Shown piece after piece: positions 32,535 through 44,333 of a stretch of DNA of 64,000 nucleotides (positions within the stretch are counted from its first letter, which is position 1; the number at the start of each line of letters is the position of its first letter). The notes under the pieces were generated by a model. The model was given only the letters and a program-made list of their open reading frames with translations. It did not search any database and was not told the origin of the DNA. The DNA is from Chrysopilus asiliformis (taxonomy: Eukaryota; Arthropoda; Insecta; Diptera; Rhagionidae): the NCBI GenBank assembly GCA_964034945.1, contig OZ035961.1:58689384-58753383 (forward strand). Direction: 5' to 3'. The translations under genes and the position numbers were made by a program.

Positions 32535-33540
32535 AAAAAAAAATAAAAAATAAAAATTTTTAAAAAAAGCTTTTATTAAAAAAAATGCACTAAAAAGAAA
32601 AAAATAATTTTCTGGACGCTGTGTATCACAAATATAAAAGCTTTTAAAAAGCGAGATAAATGTTTATTTTATTGTTTTATGCTTTATCTCGCTTTTTAAA
32701 AGCTTTTATATTTGTGATACACAGCGTCCAGAAAATTATTTTTTTCTTTTTAGTGCATTTTTTTTAATAAAAGCTTTTTTTAAAAATTTTTATTTTTTAT
32801 TTTTTTTATTTTGTTCTTTTTAGTCTTCGAATATATATCCTTACATTTGAGATGTCCTTACAGGCTTTTTAACTTGAGAATCGTATTCAGCGAACCCCAA
32901 AACCCGCAGAATATATTTTTTCCCGGAACAATTGAGGAAAGGGATAATCACGTTATCCTTACAGGACCTGCCGTTATCCTTACAGACTTTTTAATGACAG
33001 ATTCGGATTCAGCGACCCCAAAAACCCCCAGAATAGATTTTTTTCCGGAAAATTTGGAGAAAAGGATAATCACGTTATCCTTACATTAACTTCCGTTATC
33101 CTTACAGACTTTTTAATGACAGATTCGGATTCAGCGACCCCAAAAACACCCAGAATAGATTTTTTTCCAGAAAATTTTGAAAAAAGGATAATCACGTTAT
33201 CCTTACAGGACCTTCCGTTATCCTTACAGACTTTTTAATGGCAGATTCGGATTCAGCGACCCCAAAAACCCCCAGAATAGATTTTTTTCCGCAAAATTTG
33301 GAGAAAAGGATAATCACGTTATCCTCACAGGACCTTCCTTTATCCTTACAAGGACGAAGTAGAGAAAATATTGTATTGTCATGGGACTTATATAAGTGTA
33401 CAAAATTTCAAGTGAATCGGATGAGTGGAAGTGGGTCAAAATTTGATTGCAAGATTTGACCCCGACAGACAAACAGACAAACAGACAAACAGACAAACAG
33501 ACAAACAGACAAGATAGCGAGCTAAATAAAAGCTTTTAAA
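32535..33540 (+). repeat. repeat R2, copy A (minisatellite-bearing)
   Basis: R2 begins with a palindrome of about 280 bp (arms about 130 bp around 32672, with 'ctggacgctgtgtatcac'). It continues with about four tandem units of about 120 bp (32890-33350: 'ggataatcacgttatcctta', 'cagcgaccccaaaaaccccc'), and ends with 'gacagacaaacagac' tracts and 'gctaaataaaagcttttaaa'. The open frames inside are by-products of the tandem repeat. It is inserted in the gypsy-1 leader. Confidence 0.8.
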
Positions 33541-33713
33541 AATTGATTGATTTTGGATGTAAAAAAAAATTTTGATTTGAATGGAATCTTTATTCGGGAA
33601 TAGGGAAAGATAAGGAAAAATAATGGGAAAAGAATGGGGGGAATGCTCTGTCCGTTAAGGACTCGGCAGCCTGTCTCAGTTTTCCGTGCAGGAAAACTGT
33701 GCGACAGCCAAAT

Positions 33714-33725
33714 CGTTGGGCGCCA
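33714..33725 (-). promoter_or_regulatory. gypsy-1 primer-binding site
   Basis: The minus strand reads TGGCGCCCAACG five nucleotides after the LTR end (TTACA). This is the tRNA-Lys-type primer site used by many gypsy elements with long LTRs. Gypsy-2 has the same site at 45553-45564. Confidence 0.85.
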
Positions 33726-33729
33726 TTTA

Positions 33730-35996
33730 TGTAACGTGTGGGTGTATAGATGAAGGGCTTGTAAGATGGTGGGTTACAACTCGTTGATCCTTGCCGGTTG
33801 GCAACATATTTAACAACCCTTTTGTTTTGTAGAAGTGAGAGGCATCGAAGGCATGCTGGTATTTTTATTTCGACTATGCTCGCCGGATGGGGTAGGGTCT
33901 TGCTCTCTCCTTTTCTAAATTCCACGCTACACAAAAATTGTCATGCCTTCTTAAGTCGATGATGGGAATTTCGAGGATGGGAATTTCGAGGATGGGAATT
34001 TCGAGGATGGGAAGAGGACATAAAGATTCCGACCGGAAGTCAACATTTTCGTAGAATCGGGTTTGAGTCTTAACTCATGATTTCAACGATGAGTTCTCAC
34101 TATACTCCATGAATATAATCCCCGCCCCCCTTTATTTAAGACGTTAACACATGGTTAATAAAATCGTTCTTAATGGCAAAGACGAAAATAAAGGCTCATT
34201 TACCATGCTTTAAAAATATATTAAATAATCAATTACAAATAGTAATAGGCGCAACAAATTAAAAATAAAAAATTAGCAGGCAATAAATAAATTGAATTAG
34301 AATATTTAAGCATAATAATTACGAGTAGTTGTTAAAATTTTATCATTATTTCTTTTATAAATGATAAAGAATTAAATATTTAAATATTTAGATTACGTGC
34401 AAATCAGCTACAAAATTTTTCTAAATGTTGACAATAAATAATTAAATATTGGCCTAAAGTTAAGCAATAAATAAATAAGATGGAATAATTTTATAAATAA
34501 TCAAACATGCAATATAATCTGATATCTTAATATCAAGGCACTAAATAAATAAAAATAAGAAACAATAATCTACCACAAATAAAAATAGATTTTATACGAA
34601 ATCGAAGCAAACGTCGCATGCATAATTTTGATATATCATTGGGCCCAGTGAAATATTTAACGACATCCTTTTTTTTTTTTTTAAAATTTAGGTTCAGAAA
34701 GTGATTTCCGTTTTGGGTAGAGAATTTTACAATAGTCTCCTATAATATCGAATACAAAAAATGAAATACAAAATTCTTTTAATGCGCCAAAAATATAATA
34801 CAATTAGTCCGTTTCTATTGGTTTTTGTCCAACAATGTATAGATGACCGGCTTTAGAATTGTTCTTGGCATCGAATTTTGTAAAAATTGAGCCGTTATGC
34901 TATTGTTACAGCCTTGGTAACAAGCCGAGAATAATTAACTCTTCGCAAAATGTAGCCTCTTTGACCTTGACTTAACTTTTCAGGCAAACTCAAACGGAAA
35001 ATCGCACATGACCCAATATTTCACATGATATTTAGAAAAATCTGACGACGATGAAAATTTTGAAGAAACACCAAGGCCTTTCTACGACTTTTAGCAAATC
35101 ATTAAATGCGTTTAAATGACTTTTCACTGCGACACGTTTTTTTTTTTTCAAAAAGGAAAGACCACATGGAAAGTTATTTGTTCCATAAAATAGTCGGCGA
35201 TCAAATATTTATAAAAATTAGAATTAAAAAAAATCGTGCACTTAGCTGCAACCAAAGATTTTGGTTCTTCTCTGCCGCACCCTCTACTGCAACTCGGTTC
35301 CAGTGGCTATAGAAAAAATTTTCCACATTAGCTTCAGGCACTATTCACCTCAATTTAATTTACACTCACTCTTTCCCTGATTTTTAAAACACTTGACAAA
35401 AAAAAAGGAATCTCGATTTCAGAGAAAAACTATGAAATATTATAAAAAAATTAGCCGACTTCACCAGAAGGGACTTTGTACATGAAATTTTAAGTGAACT
35501 TATTGGCAGTAGAGTTAAAAGTCAAATGAAACCAGATCAGAAACTTTAAACTCCAAGAGAAGTTAAAGGTTATAATCTTTAAAATTGATGAGAGTTTGAT
35601 TTAAAATCTCTTACGTGGTTTAAATTCGCGGCGGGCTAGACCACAGCGACCCCTCGCAATAAAAATTTTCATTTACAAGTGTTTTGTCTGAACTGCATTA
35701 TCGGCAACAGTGATCCGAATGTAAAGAAAGGTTTTTGTCAAGGATCTACTGTCAAACGTGAGTACAATTGTTTAATTCCACTGTGGAAGTAGTGAAAATT
35801 TTACTAATAGTTATTTTTGTGTGTTTTAGGTTTTTAGCCGGAGTATTTTAACGAGCAGAGCGCATCAACCTGGACCTGGATAGTCGAGGAAAAGGAAATT
35901 CTCGGAAAATGTGAAGGAGATCAATTTTTGGTAAGTACAATTAGCTATTGTTTATCATCAAACTGAAGCCTTTTTAAAAGCTTTTATTTAGCTCGC

Positions 35997-36033
<37 letters not shown>

Positions 36034-37311
36034 GGGGTCAAATCTTGCAATCAAATTTTGACCCACTTCCACTTGTCCGATTGACTTGAAATTTTGCACA
36101 CTTATATAAGTCCGATGACAATACAATATTTTCACTACTTCGTCCTTGTAAGGATAACGGAAGGTCCTGTAAGGATAACGTGATTATCCTTTTCTCCAAA
36201 TTTTCCGGAAAAAAATCTATTCTGGGGGTTTTTGGGGTCGCTGAATCCGAATCTGTCATTAAAAAGTCTGTAAGGATAACGGAAGGTCCTGTAAGGATAA
36301 CGTGATTATCCTTTTCTCCAAATTTTCCGGAAAAAAATCTATTCTGGGGGTTCTTGGGGTCGCTGAATCCGAATCTGTCATTAAAAAGTCTGTAAGGATA
36401 ACGGAAGGTCCTGTAAGGATAACGTGATTATCCTTTTCTCCAAATTTTCCGGAAAAAAAATCTATTCTGGGGGTTTTTGAGGTCGCTGAATCCGAATCTG
36501 TAATTAAAAAGTCTGTAAGGATAACGGAAGGTCCTGTAAAGATAACGTGATTATCCTTTTCTCCAAATTTTCCGGAAAAAAATCTATTCTGGGGGTTTTT
36601 GGGGTCGCTGAATACGATTCTCAAGTTAAAAAGTCTGTAAGGACATCTCAAATGTAAGGATATATACTAGAAGACTAAAAAGAACAAAATAAAAAAATTA
36701 AAAAATAAAAATTTAAAAAAAAAGCTTTTATTAAAAAAGAATGCACTAAAAAGAAAAAAATAATTTTCTGGACGCTGTGTATCACAAATATAAAAGCTTT
36801 TAAAAAGCGAGATAAAGCATAAAACAATAAAATAAAAACTTATCTCGCTTTTAAAAAGCTTTTATATTTGTGATACACAGCGTCCAGAAAATTATTTTTT
36901 TCTTTTTAGTGCATTCTTTTTTAATAAAAGCTTTTTTTTTAAATTTTTATTTTTTAATTTTTTTTTCTCTTAGAGTCAAATGAAATGATAAATGATTTGA
37001 CCTAATTTTTTTCTTATTTTTCTTTCAGGATAAATCGACGGGATCAGCACTTCATCACATTGGCTAATTTCCAGATAAGTATCTTTACGTAGTATTGTTA
37101 TTGTCTCTAATGTTTTTTTAACGTTGTTAAAGTTGGTCTTATCTTTCTTTTTCTAGGTATCATCAACGACAGCTGGAACTAGGGGAAAGGAGTCACTCAT
37201 GGAGGTGTCCAGAAACTTTTGAACAAAAATCAAGGTAAGTTAGCGACAAATCTTTGCATTTCGAAATTAAAATTTGATCTTTTATTTGTTTGTTTACAGA
37301 CGCCTGCAACA
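33730..37311 (-). repeat. gypsy-1 5' LTR with R2 insertion
   Basis: 3,582 bp; about 2.6 kb after removal of the R2 copy at 35976-36961. It lacks the piggyBac MITE of its partner. The splice-like borders on the plus strand are present here also (for example 35840-36000 and 37030-37311), with the acceptor again 12 nt before the edge. Confidence 0.92.
35976..36961 (-). repeat. repeat R2, copy B
   Basis: This is the opposite orientation to copy A. It starts 'aaaagcttttatttagctcgc', has 'gtctgtctgtctg' tracts and four tandem units of about 120 bp (36140-36640), and ends with the long palindrome around 36830. The 3' LTR shows the empty site as a run of T, so the insertion went into poly-T without a clear duplication. 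Confidence 0.82.
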
Positions 37312-38135
37312 TATTATTACTTAATTCATCTTTAAGTTTACATTTTTACTCCTGAATAAGTGTTAGACTACAATGCGCCAGATGTGCGGGTTCGATTCCG
37401 AGTGGTGACAAAATGTTTTTTTAAAATTTTTTTTTACCTTAAATTATTTATTTTATTTATATTATACTTCTTTAGGCGCGTTGGGCGATTTTTGGAAGGG
37501 TAAAATCTCATGAGTTCGCGTCACCGACATGCTTATTTAACAGCTTAAGAATGCTGATTTGCTTTCATTTGATTTTTTTATAAAGAAAAAATCGATTTTT
37601 TTTGGAAGACAGTACAGAGCAAAATAAAATTAGCGAGGAAATTTCTGAATAGCACATAACTTTCTTACACAATAAAAAAACGATTTTTTTTTGGAAAATA
37701 TCATACAGCAAAATAAAATGAGACAGAAAATCTCTGAACAGCGCGTGACTTTGTTATAAAACAAAAAATTAAATATCTAGCCATTTTTTGTATAAGAATA
37801 TCATGTGCTGCTCAGGAATTCAAACCTTAGTATACATAATTGACTTTTATTTAAAATTTACTGTTTATTAGCATATATTTTCGAAATTTCAGGTTGAAAA
37901 ATATATAGGTATAAATACACGACAATATAATTATTACCTTACGTATATTATTGTTTTCACTCCTGTTGGCAGTCCCCAATGACTGCCTGTTTTTTATTAC
38001 TTAATTTATCTTTAAAGTTTATATTCTTACTACTGAATAAGTGTAAACTACATCGCGCCAGGTTCGGGTTCAATTCTGAGCGGTGGCAAAATATTTTTAT
38101 TTTTTTTTTTGTTGAAATTGAGTCTTTATTGGAAA
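37312..38135 (+). repeat. two further tRNA-like modules and spacer
   Basis: Two similar units, 37312-37440 and 37985-38115, start with 'attacttaat(t)catcttta', carry a B-box-like 'gcgggttcgattccgag' or 'tcgggttcaattctgag', and end in T/A-rich tails. The spacer 37441-37984 contains a repeated motif ('aatttctgaa(c)ag') but no gene. The series suggests a tandem SINE-like family into which gypsy-1 inserted. Confidence 0.5.
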
Positions 38136-38145
38136 AAGTGAAAAC

Positions 38146-38485
38146 CATCTTCTCTATATATAAAATCGTTTAACCTGACGCCCAGCCCAAACCCCTGAAG
38201 ATAGAGACTTGAAACTTTCAGAATATGTCCCAACCATCGAGATTTTTCGAGATTTTTCGAAGGGGGTTTGGGTATTTTTAAACCGTGATTTTCGCCATGA
38301 ATCCTGCTCAATAGGAGGCTCAAAAGTATCACTCGGGGGTTTTTGGGGTCGCTGATCCCGAATCCGGTGTTAGATTTTCAAAATTCAAAACGGAAGGTCC
38401 TGTAAGGATAATTAATGCAAGAAATAACTTTTAGAAAATTATCTTTAGATGTGTCCATTTTACTTTTCCACCAATTTTTAATAAT
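38146..38485 (+). repeat. Helitron-like fragment
   Basis: 'tctctatatataaaatcg', 'gatagagacttgaaactttc' and the block 'gtttttggggtcgctgatcc' followed by 'ggaaggtcctgtaaggataa' occur in the same order as in the 14792 and 42396 pieces. It is truncated. The stretch 38486-38932 beyond it shows nothing but T/A-rich DNA and part of a similar fragment at about 38500. Confidence 0.5.
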
Positions 38486-38932
38486 ATTTTACTAGATACA
38501 GACCCATCGTTGTCGGACTAAAGTTTTTTTTGCACAAAAAACTTCCAGAAATAACTTTTAGAAAATAAACGTGTTCGCTTCAAGACTTTCGGTTTTGAAT
38601 TTTAAAACTCTAATACCCAATTAGTTTTTCCAGCCTCCTCATGGGCAAGCTAACTTCAACCATAAAATATTATCATCACGGACAATGGTGAAAATCTGAT
38701 CAAAATAGTTTTCGGTTTATAATTAGTGTCTCTATTTTTGTTTTAAACAGTTTTCACATACAAAAAAAAACACAAAAATCACAAAGAAAAAAATTTGTTT
38801 TAACTAAATGAAAAAAAAAATTAAATTAAAAAAACAAAACCTTGGCACCAGCAACCCTGGCTTCGAGCATGGGTATTTTACCCCTTCATTAAACGCCCAG
38901 CTGCGATCCGTGTTGTTAAGATCGAAGACTCA

Positions 38933-39067
38933 TCTATATATTTAAAAGGCAAAGCGATTTTGTATGTATTTCTTTCGACACAGCTCCAGCTTAGAATCGA
39001 TTTTGATTATTCTTTTTTTAAAGGAAAGCTCTCTATCTGTAGATGTGTCCACTTTACTTTTTTCCCA
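38933..39067 (+). repeat. Helitron-like 5' fragment, second copy
   Basis: Nearly the same as 22976-23135 ('tctatatatttaaaaggcaa', 'cgattttgtatg'). It is directly followed by the start of another Helitron at 39068, which appears to have inserted into it or next to it. Confidence 0.5.
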
Positions 39068-39184
39068 TCTATATAATAAAAACTGTAAGGGGGACAATTT
39101 TTGTAATTTTGGATTTTCTCAAAAATATTGACATACATTGATGTATTTGGTCGTATAATACTGATGCCAAAAATGACATTTTTA

Positions 39185-39705
39185 TACCCGTATGGTGAAA
39201 CCAAAGGGTATATTAACTTTGCCTTACCGTTTGTAACGCCAAGACCCCGTCATCACACATAAAAATGTATTACACCAGTGTGTTTAGAATGATAAACAAA
39301 ATTGATTTTTGCATGTCCGTCTGTGGCGCGGATTGCGGGCGCACGGATTGAGCTAGAGACTTGAAATGTTGTGCAGATCCGTTTTTCGCAAAATGCGAGG
39401 CTAAGTTCGTTAATGAACAAAAATGAACCATTAGGGGGTACCCCCCATACGAACGATAACGTTTTTTGCGAATATCTCAAAAACGGTGCATCTCACCAAA
39501 AAAGTGAAAGAACAAAAGTTATTTAGGATATGATTCTGCATAAAACTCCCATACATCAAAATCCTATTGGAACAAATTTTAAAAAATCTTATTGGAAAGT
39601 TTGACTTCAAACTGGAATTTTGATACAACTGTTCGAATTTTGATAGGAATATCACTATACGAGTTTCTAATAATTGCCAGACTGGCAATTATAGGTTTTG
39701 TTATG
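39185..39705 (-). repeat. interspersed repeat R1, copy B
   Basis: From 'acccgtatggtgaaacc' to the hairpin 'attgccagactggcaat' and 'gttttgttatg'. It carries the same internal blocks as copies A and C ('gggggtacccccc', 'agagacttgaaat'), but the tandem 'gtctgtc' tract is short. Confidence 0.8.
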
Positions 39706-40058
39706 CTTAAAATTTATGTTTGTCCGTCCGTCTGTATGTCGGTCGGTATTTCTGTCTGTTTGACTGAATGTTTGTTCCGGCATCACGCAAAAACGGCGCG
39801 GCCGATTTTGATCAAACTTTGCACACAGGTACAGTTATTGACAGAATAAAGGATATGATTCTTTTTGATGTCAATCCCTGTTTCTTCTGATATCTCTTAC
39901 TCAAGGGTGTCGGATCCAGTTTAATAGCAACCCCTTTCCCTCTCTTGAAACCTCTTTATGCGCTTAAGGGTTTCGGATCCGGTTTTCACCATGAGAGAGG
40001 TCAGCCCGAAGGGAAAATTTTTGCTCACTAATATCTACCCCTCCTTTTTATGTATAGC

Positions 40059-40562
40059 TAACGATGGTATCTTTTTTCGGACAAAAAACAGTATATTTCA
40101 CCTAAAAATTTAAAAAAGTAGTAAATCGATTTGAAAAAACAGTATTTTTCGCAGTATAAATTTTATTCAATGAAAATTTGTGTCTTTGCTCTTAATTTCG
40201 ACATTTTTATTCTTTTAAATTAACAATGGAAAGCAAAATCAAAGTAACGCGTTCTGAAGAAGGATGAATAATGACAAGACAGTAATCGATGGGGAAAGGA
40301 AGAAGCGAATCTATATGACATGTTGCCATCAATACTTCGCTGTTCGTCGTTTGAATGTATTTACACTTACCATGTGTTGCCACTGTTTTGTGTTGCCACT
40401 GACGTTTTGCATTGCTATTAATAAATTTGAATTCCGAAACGTTAAAGAATTAAAGTTTTCTGAGTATTTAAATACAGTATTTTGGGGAAAAAAGCAGTAA
40501 TGCAGTATTGGAGTCTGAAAAACAATATAATACTGCGAAAAACAGTATAGATACCATCGTTA
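40059..40562. mobile_element. hAT-type MITE (504 bp)
   Basis: A perfect 13-bp inverted pair, TAACGATGGTATC, is flanked by the exact 8-bp duplication TGTATAGC (40051-40058 and 40563-40570). The terminal five bases fit the hAT rule YARNG. 'aaaaacagtat' repeats fill the interior flanks. It has no transposase. Confidence 0.88.
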
Positions 40563-41051
40563 TGTATAGCCCTCACCTGCTATCTTCTGCAATTCTAAAG
40601 GGATTTGGTGCTTCAATGTATGACATGAATTAAAAAGAATGACATTTCCCACAATATTGTCTTTCCCCGTGTGGATAACCACCTTTTACCGTTATTGAAT
40701 ATATTGTAAGTAAACAGTACGATTTTGTAATACACCGTTGGGTCACAAAGAAAAATGTCTCTAAAAAAATTTCCCTATTTTGGGTTAACTATATGCATTT
40801 GACTCGAGGCCGAAGGCCGAGTAAAGAGGAAGGCGAGAGCTGAAATATATTTAAATAATTTTACGTAACATCTCCATACATCAAATTCCAACAATTCACG
40901 CGCGAGGGGCGAGGCCGAAGGCCGAGTAGTTGTGGAGGCCGTAGGCAGACGGGGGCAGGGAGGCCGAAGGCCGACCTGCGGAAGGGGGATGAACCGCGAA
41001 GCGGTTCGGGGCGCAGCCCCTAGTCCATTATTAAAAACTCAATTTAAAAAC

Positions 41052-41605
41052 ATAACAAAAGCTATAATTGCCAATCTGGCAATCATTGGAGACCCGTATG
41101 GTGATATTCGTATCAAAATTCGAACAGTTATACCAAAATTCCACTTTGAAGTCAAACTTTCCAATAAGATTTTTTAAAAAATTTTCCAATCGGATTTTGA
41201 TGTATGGGAGTTTTATGTAGAATAATATCCTGAATAACTTTTGTTCTCGGACTTTTTTGATAAGATGCACCGTTTTTGAGATATTCATAAAAAACGCTTT
41301 CGTTCGTATGGGGGGTACCCCCCCTAATGGTCCATTTTTGCCCATTAACGAATTTAGCCTCGCATTTTACGAAAAACGAATCTGCGCAAAATTTCAAGTC
41401 TCTAGCTCAATCCGTGCACCCGCAATCCGCGCCACAGACAGACGGACAGACAGACAGACGGACAGACGGACGGACATGCAGAAATTAAATATTTTTATCA
41501 TTCTAAACACACTGGTGTAATTCATTTTTGTGTGCGATGACGGGATCTTGGCGTTACAAACGGTAAGGCAAAGTTAATCTACCCTTTGGTTTCACCATAC
41601 GGGTA
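41052..41605 (+). repeat. interspersed repeat R1, copy C (most complete)
   Basis: It starts 'taacaaaagctataattg', with a hairpin 'attgccaatctggcaat' and then ACCCGTATGGTGA at 41092, and ends with the inverse TCACCATACGGGT at 41592-41604. The interior has 'ggggggtacccccc', a motif 'aaaatttcaagtctctagct' and a tract of 'gacagacggacag'. It lies 28 bp after the Helitron end. Confidence 0.82.
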
Positions 41606-41639
41606 TAAAAAACCAATAATAATATTTCACTGGACGATA

Positions 41640-41830
41640 AGCATGCTAAGCTTTAGCTTAAGCGCTCAAGTTTGGTGGCTTAAATAAACGGAAATTTAAA
41701 CTCAGTTTAAGGACTAAACCAGCACTGTGAAACAGTAAGAACAGTTAAGCGAAAGCTTAAACCAAATTCGAAGCTTAAGCTCGCACTGTGAAACCGGCTG
41801 TAACTGTTGCGGCCAATGTGAAACCGCATT
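41640..41830 (-). repeat. repeat R4, copy B
   Basis: On the minus strand it begins 'gccggtttcacagtgcgagc' and continues with 'ttaagcttcg' and 'taagctttcgctta', as in copy A at 21526-21686. Confidence 0.55.
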
Positions 41831-42395
41831 TATGAATTAAAATTAACCCAATAATTAATGTAACAATGGCATCACTAATTTTTTATACCTTCTTCTTCCT
41901 TTTTGTATCAAAGCGATTAGTCGCTAAAAGCGCAGTAAATTTAAATTAAATTAAATAAAGATAAACCGTATAGTTTAAATAGCGTTTTTATTTGCGCCTT
42001 TTTGTTCGTCGTTCATTACATCAAGTAAGAGCATCGTTGTAAACCAACAACGGTTTTTCATGGTCCTTCGAGCCGGATCTACTTTTGAGGTTAGATCAGC
42101 AACGTGGAAATTTACTCGTTGAATTTTACTCGTCGTAGAATTGCTCGCTATTGGAATTTGCTCGTCGTTGGATTTCATAAAACGAGAATTGCTCGCTATT
42201 GGAATTTGCTCGTCGTTGGATTTCATATTTCTGTTTTGCATTTGTGCGAATTGTGAAGAATTTCGATCGTCATTCGTTGGAAATCTATTGGATATCGAGC
42301 TCTTGTTCCCCTCGTGCCATATCCTAAGCCGGCGGAAACCAATTTACATAGCTTGCGCCTTGAAGCTTCGATTCCAGTCCGAGTTTTTATGTTAT
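41831..42395. other. non-coding stretch with a short direct repeat
   Basis: A 45-48-bp unit ('gaattgctcgctattggaat', then 'ttgctcgtcgttggatttca') is present twice in tandem between about 42137 and 42228. No gene was seen. Confidence 0.5.
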
Positions 42396-42690
42396 ACTAG
42401 CAGACCCTTCGTTGGCAGCTAAAAGTTTTTTGTATAAATTTTAGAATGCCAAAAACCATAAATAACTTAAAAAGTTTTGGGAAAAAATGGTTTCCCTACA
42501 GGACCTTCCGTTTCGAATTTTGAAAATCCAACTCCAGATTCGTGATATCCCAAAGCCTATTTTTGCGAGAAAAATTGGAAAAAGGACATTTCCGTTATCC
42601 TTACAGGACCTTCCGTTTAGCATTTGAAAAATCGAACACCGGATTCGCGATCAGCGACCTCGAAAACCCCTTAGTATCAATTGTTTCAAG
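42396..42690 (+). repeat. Helitron-like fragment
   Basis: 'actagcagacccttcgttgg' and the repeated 'ccttacaggaccttccgttt' and 'gattcgcgatcagcgacct' blocks are shared with the other Helitron-like pieces and with R2. Its ends are not defined. Confidence 0.5.
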
Positions 42691-42815
42691 AACAAGCAAG
42701 GTGTCTGTCTCGTAGAGACGGCCAGAAGAAGTGGATCTGTCTACAACGATCGCCAATAGATATTTAAGTAAGAAATTTTAGTGAAAAGGAAATTAAGGAA
42801 ACAAATTTTTATTTA

Positions 42816-43032
42816 AAACATAACAAAAGCTATAATTGCCAATCTGGCAATTATTGAAAACCCGTATGGTGATTGAAGTGAATGGCGAACAGTTTTATCA
42901 AAATTCCACTATGAAGTCAAACTTTCAAATAAGATTTTTTAAAATTTGTTCCAATCGGATTTTGATGTATGGGAATTTTATGTAGAATCATATCCTAAAT
43001 AACTTTTGTTCTTGCACTTTTTTGATAAGATG
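42816..43032 (+). repeat. interspersed repeat R1, copy D (cut by gypsy-2)
   Basis: It has the R1 start and hairpin and follows copy C up to 'ttttttgataagatg', where the gypsy-2 LTR begins. The other half should lie beyond the window if gypsy-2 is complete. Confidence 0.8.
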
Positions 43033-43043
43033 TGTGGCAGCCA

Positions 43044-43670
43044 CCTGGAAATTGTATAAAAAAAATTGTTGGTCAAATCAGTTTTAACTTCAATGAAAAC
43101 AAATTTTTACGTCAATCCCCATTCCGATTCCAGTAGCAGCTCTGTAATCAAAATTTCGCATGATAGTTGAAGTAATTCCCAAAATTTAACTCCTTACTTT
43201 GACCTGCAAATAGAAAAAAATTTCAACAAAAAAATCATGGGAAACTTTACCTTCGGCCGGTGGACACGGTCGCGAATCGCCGGAATACGAACTCCTGTAG
43301 GATGAAAAGTAGATCCCATTCCACCGTCTGAAAAGAAAATAACAATAAATAAAGTTACTCAAATTAAAAAGATAAAATAAAATTAACAACGAAACAAACA
43401 AAATAAATACTTACAATGGACACGCAGAATGACAAGCCGATGTTTACTTTAGTTTGACAATGACAATTAGGAGCTTTCAATAGTAGGTTCCTCCTTGGTG
43501 GAGAAAAATAATCTTCGTCAAATTCAGATCGATAATGAAGTGCGATCTCTGTGAATTTAAAATAACAAATAACGAATAATTTAAAATCTGTGAAAATGCT
43601 AAATACTTACCATAGCAATGTTTTAAATCACTTCTAATATTTTCCATTCATTTTGAAGAAAATATATTTA
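43044..43670 (-). ncRNA. putative antisense spliced transcript segment in the gypsy-2 LTR
   Basis: On the minus strand there are donors GTAAGT at 43610, GTAAGT at 43414 and GTAAAG at 43250. Acceptors have AG at 43550-43549, 43329-43328 and 43046-43045. They outline segments of 134 nt (43548-43415) and 77 nt (43327-43251), and a last one starting at 43044, exactly 12 nt from the LTR edge. Number, order, the length of the penultimate segment (77 against 78) and the last acceptor agree with gypsy-1, although the sequences differ. Transcription is inference. Confidence 0.45.
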
Positions 43671-44333
43671 ATTGATGTAATCTCTAAATGTGGCACAAAT
43701 TTTGTACTAAAACAAGTTTCAAAAATTTCAGAGAGCAATCAAACTTTTGCTTAACGACGCAAAGTCCCTTTCTGGTCTCGGTTTTCATTGCGTAAAGACG
43801 CAAAGTAAATTTCTCCCCGTCGAGAGAGAAAAAAATCAAAGTTTTAATCGAATTTAATGTGGTTTCAAAATTTTGAGTTTCTTAAAAATCTAGACGGTGT
43901 TTTATAGTAAAGAAAGTGAGTGTAAAACTTAATGAATGAAACACACAAAAATTTTACTTGATTTTCAAGAAAATTTTGGATTTTTATTCTAGCACGAGGT
44001 GCTCAACTATTTCTACTAGAATTCTTGGGACCACATTTCCGTATAATAATACGAATGTTTAATTAAATCATCCAGGTAAATTTTTTCTTGTCACCTCTGG
44101 AATGTGTGCTAAATTTTCTTCATATTCAGTTCACGAGGCCAGAGATAACCTAGCGGGGAGAATTTACATCGTTTCGTCATTTAACTTAGCATCTTATATC
44201 CACACCATACCAAATTTCAACTATATTTTTACTAACGATTCAACAAATCAAATCCAAGTGAAGGTGTAAAGAAGTTTACGAGTTTTTGAGCGAGTCCCTA
44301 ATGCCCGGAAAGATATCGATTCGAATCCCTACT

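Larger units (their letters stand above)
23347..37311 (-). mobile_element. gypsy-1: complete Ty3/gypsy element, long-LTR (Osvaldo/Ulysses/Woot-like)
   Basis: The element is 13,965 bp including nested insertions, on the minus strand. LTRs start TGTTGCAGGC and end CGTTACA, and the flanking 4-bp TATT is duplicated (23343-23346, 37312-37315). Reading on the minus strand the order is 5' LTR, primer-binding site, a 2-kb leader, gag, pol and 3' LTR, with no env. The LTRs (2.8 kb without insertions) are far longer than in most gypsy elements, as in the insect Ulysses and Woot elements. The two LTRs are almost identical outside insertions and both gag and pol are open, so the copy is young. Confidence 0.93.
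39068..41023 (+). mobile_element. non-autonomous Helitron
   Basis: The 5' end is TCTATATAATAAAAACTGTA after an A. The 3' end has a 7-bp hairpin (gaaccgcgaagcggttc, 40991-41007) followed by 'ggggcgcagccc' and CTAG at 41020-41023 before a T. A|TC...CTAG|T with a terminal hairpin is the Helitron signature. The last 200 bp are GC-rich with repeated 'gaggccgaaggccga'. Nested are R1 copy B and a hAT element. No Rep/helicase frame is present. Joining the two ends to one element is likely but not proven. Confidence 0.72.

Noticed and set aside
36038..36651. Repetitive protein-like frames reading 'TDSDSATPKTPRIDFFPENL'
   Set aside because: They are the translation of the 120-bp tandem unit of R2; the same happens in copy A (32811-33459). 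Frames shift between units, so not a protein.
37360..37420. tRNA gene
   Set aside because: B-box/T-arm is good, but the acceptor and anticodon arms do not pair; better read as a tRNA-derived repeat.
43186..43401. 71-codon minus-strand open frame in the gypsy-2 LTR as a protein gene
   Set aside because: It runs across two clear splice-like borders (43328 and 43250); the open stretch is better explained by an exon-like segment with flanking AT-rich sequence.
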